A stretch of 64,000 bases of DNA from Acidobacteriota bacterium (GTDB taxonomy: Bacteria; Acidobacteriota; Terriglobia; Bryobacterales; Bryobacteraceae), in contig VFZY01000001.1 of NCBI GenBank assembly GCA_016870915.1, positions 46,876 to 110,875 of the forward strand, in the 5' to 3' direction. A program made the position numbers and the translations under genes. A model generated the notes under the pieces. That model was not told the DNA's origin. It was given only the letters and a program-made list of their open reading frames with translations, and did no database searches. This document shows, piece by piece, positions 63,701 to 64,000 of this stretch; positions within the stretch are counted from its first letter, which is position 1; each line of letters opens with the position of its first letter.

Positions 63701-64000
63701 CCGGGCGTGACGTTCGTGAAGATGTATTCGCCCGTGGCGGCGGTCTGCGCGCGCGACGAGACGCCGGTATCTTCGTTCCGCATCTCCACTTGCGACCCCG
63801 GGATCGCGGCGCCCGAAGAATCCGTGACACGTCCGACGATACCGCCGAGACCACCCTGGCCCCATGCGATGGAACCTAAACTATGCACGCCGCCGAGTTG
63901 AGCGGGTCGATAGATCGGGTCTGACACCACTTGGGACCCCTGAGAATCCTGCGGTAAAACAGAAGAGGCCGCCGAGTAGGCGCTCTGCGGACCCGACTCT
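60763..64000 (-). CDS. Oar-like TonB-dependent receptor with carboxypeptidase-regulatory domain, open at window edge
   Basis: At least 1055 residues. From a GTG at 63930, residues about 30-110 are the CarboxypepD_reg-like beta-sandwich (LGGIVGRVTDSSGAAIPGSQVEM...TGEYIFTNVTPGSYRVSVSAPGF). The plug domain follows with MPLNGRGSIYALLSLAPGVQN and SGTNEFRGSLFAFNRNR, and the long barrel ends in NVQFGMRLSF, the aromatic C-terminus expected of outer-membrane proteins. The frame has no stop between 63930 and base 64000, so the true start is probably outside the window. Relatives take up large or complex substrates; the ligand is unknown. The upstream part lacks a normal signal peptide, so the missing 5' end matters. 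Confidence 0.93.
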   Translation of the reverse strand, partial: ESGPQSAYSAASSVLPQDSQGSQVVSDPIYRPAQLGGVHSLGSIAWGQGGLGGIVGRVTDSSGAAIPGSQVEMRNEDTGVSSRAQTAATGEYIFTNVTPGSYRVSVSAPGFKTNVARNLRVFVNETVRADVTMDVGDVATQVEVEASMPVVQTDASSVGSVVDGRQVTKMPLNGRGSIYALLSLAPGVQNAGSNPNIAGGLRSGYTNLSVDGVGNNDVGNERLLAPIPSLDAVAEFRVIANGASAEFGRGGAQVVVVTKSGTNEFRGSLFAFNRNRATAAKEFFATGLPLPAFNRNEYGGSLGGPVLRNKLFFFGSFEGLRRNVSTTNVVAMPTVALKSGDFSNLPAIRDPFASGVPFAGNRIPSNRISPVSSELLKFTSDPNGRGTGAAGLGNNFTTNIPTREPLDRFSGRGDYQISSKDRVTVRYFHVNNGPFAQSSNGTDKFGNWGGFGIATRNALGSYTRVLSPRTINEARFGFNQEKNFRTPQNSDFDPSKLIPGLISPLPGLGGLPTITILGFRGFSDNPGSGDVKRSYEFYDNFTWIRDKHALKAGFEFQHSNAFNFQNPPPFRGSFAFDGRYSGHAFADFLLGALTATGRVSKNVESEPVSNRYAAYLQDDWSITPRLTLNLGVRYEYYGLFRNAQGDMANFYPDLGMVLLAGEGDPRLLAALPIKTGKSVGLDSGNYLNKDVNNFAPRIGFAFRPLGTSRLVVRSSYGIYHNVIAAYGGNFHVALNPPFRVAESFEPAAGPVPTLTFASPFPGRGSIPSYPDIYALDRGRAVPYHQQWNLTLEGEVFRNTSVRASYLGSKGTHLGATYDLNAPRPAPGAINPRRPFQPYGTFNYYDSSRDSMTHQLQIGAVRRFASGLSFQAEYQWTKSLGNSESTTDRYDFTRDRGNLDGIRPHYVTINYIYDLPFGNGRKFLASLPALANKVIGGWQVGGIATLGTGQPYSVTFTSTTLGWPSSRADVVGDPALSGPVVERWFNAAAFRVPAPFTFGNSARNLLFGPGFASWDTAIYKQTALTERLNLEFRAEFFNTLNHPSFRNPASNISVPAQVGRITATSSTARNVQFGMRLSF

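Overview
The window reads as chromosomal DNA of a high-GC, Gram-negative bacterium, most likely an Acidobacteriota member close to Bryobacterales/Solibacter. This is inferred from family content: an Oar-like TonB receptor with a carboxypeptidase-regulatory domain, a DUF1592-type cytochrome paired with a DUF1552 protein, secreted hydrolase/beta-propeller fusions, secreted leucine-rich-repeat proteins, a relic of a MacB/FtsX-type permease, an orphan PEP-CTERM tail, and a family beginning with an ANRANA-like motif. MsbA and a GT9 glycosyltransferase indicate an outer membrane. No rRNA, tRNA, CRISPR array or complete insertion sequence was seen.

Layout. 0-6.3 kb: a truncated SASA-type esterase, lipA, a PQQ-type propeller, an SGNH-fold protein that has lost its catalytic Ser and His, a PAS protein, motA followed by a motB lacking its membrane half, and a coiled-coil secreted protein. 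6.3-16 kb: GNAT, a hydrolase-propeller fusion, fliM, a Q-rich membrane protein, a flippase-like membrane protein, and the DUF1592/DUF1552 pair. 16-21 kb (minus): an envelope cluster of a Trm112-like mini-gene, GT9, msbA and yicC, plus a D-2-hydroxyacid dehydrogenase with a signal peptide. 21-25.6 kb (plus): a tight four-gene cassette (SDR, sugar-binding lipoprotein, Ldh2 dehydrogenase, esterase-lactonase fusion) that looks like sugar or sugar-acid catabolism. 25.6-33.3 kb (minus): accA, dnaE, a PEP-CTERM remnant and a UPF0182 membrane protein. 33-41 kb: a 1037-residue protein of unknown family, an amidohydrolase, DoxX and two tandem LRR proteins. 41-50 kb: orphan nuoB, malQ-nadC, a PAP2 phosphatase, B12-dependent nrdJ with NrdR-like boxes, and two secreted or membrane proteins.

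50.2-54.8 kb is the accessory region. It holds a TIR-NB-ARC-TPR protein (NLR-like, probably anti-phage) whose four 120-bp TPR units are nearly identical, a Phd-type antitoxin with a perfect palindromic operator next to a broken PIN toxin, a recombinase-like domain without its catalytic part, and an ANRANA-family protein. 54.8-56.8 kb is an alkylation-repair pair (ogt and an adaA-alkA fusion). 56.8-59.6 kb is a three-gene operon (MFS transporter, dicluster ferredoxin-like protein, Cys-rich protein) of unknown function, the best candidate here for an undescribed metabolic system. The window ends in an Oar-like receptor whose frame stays open to the last base.
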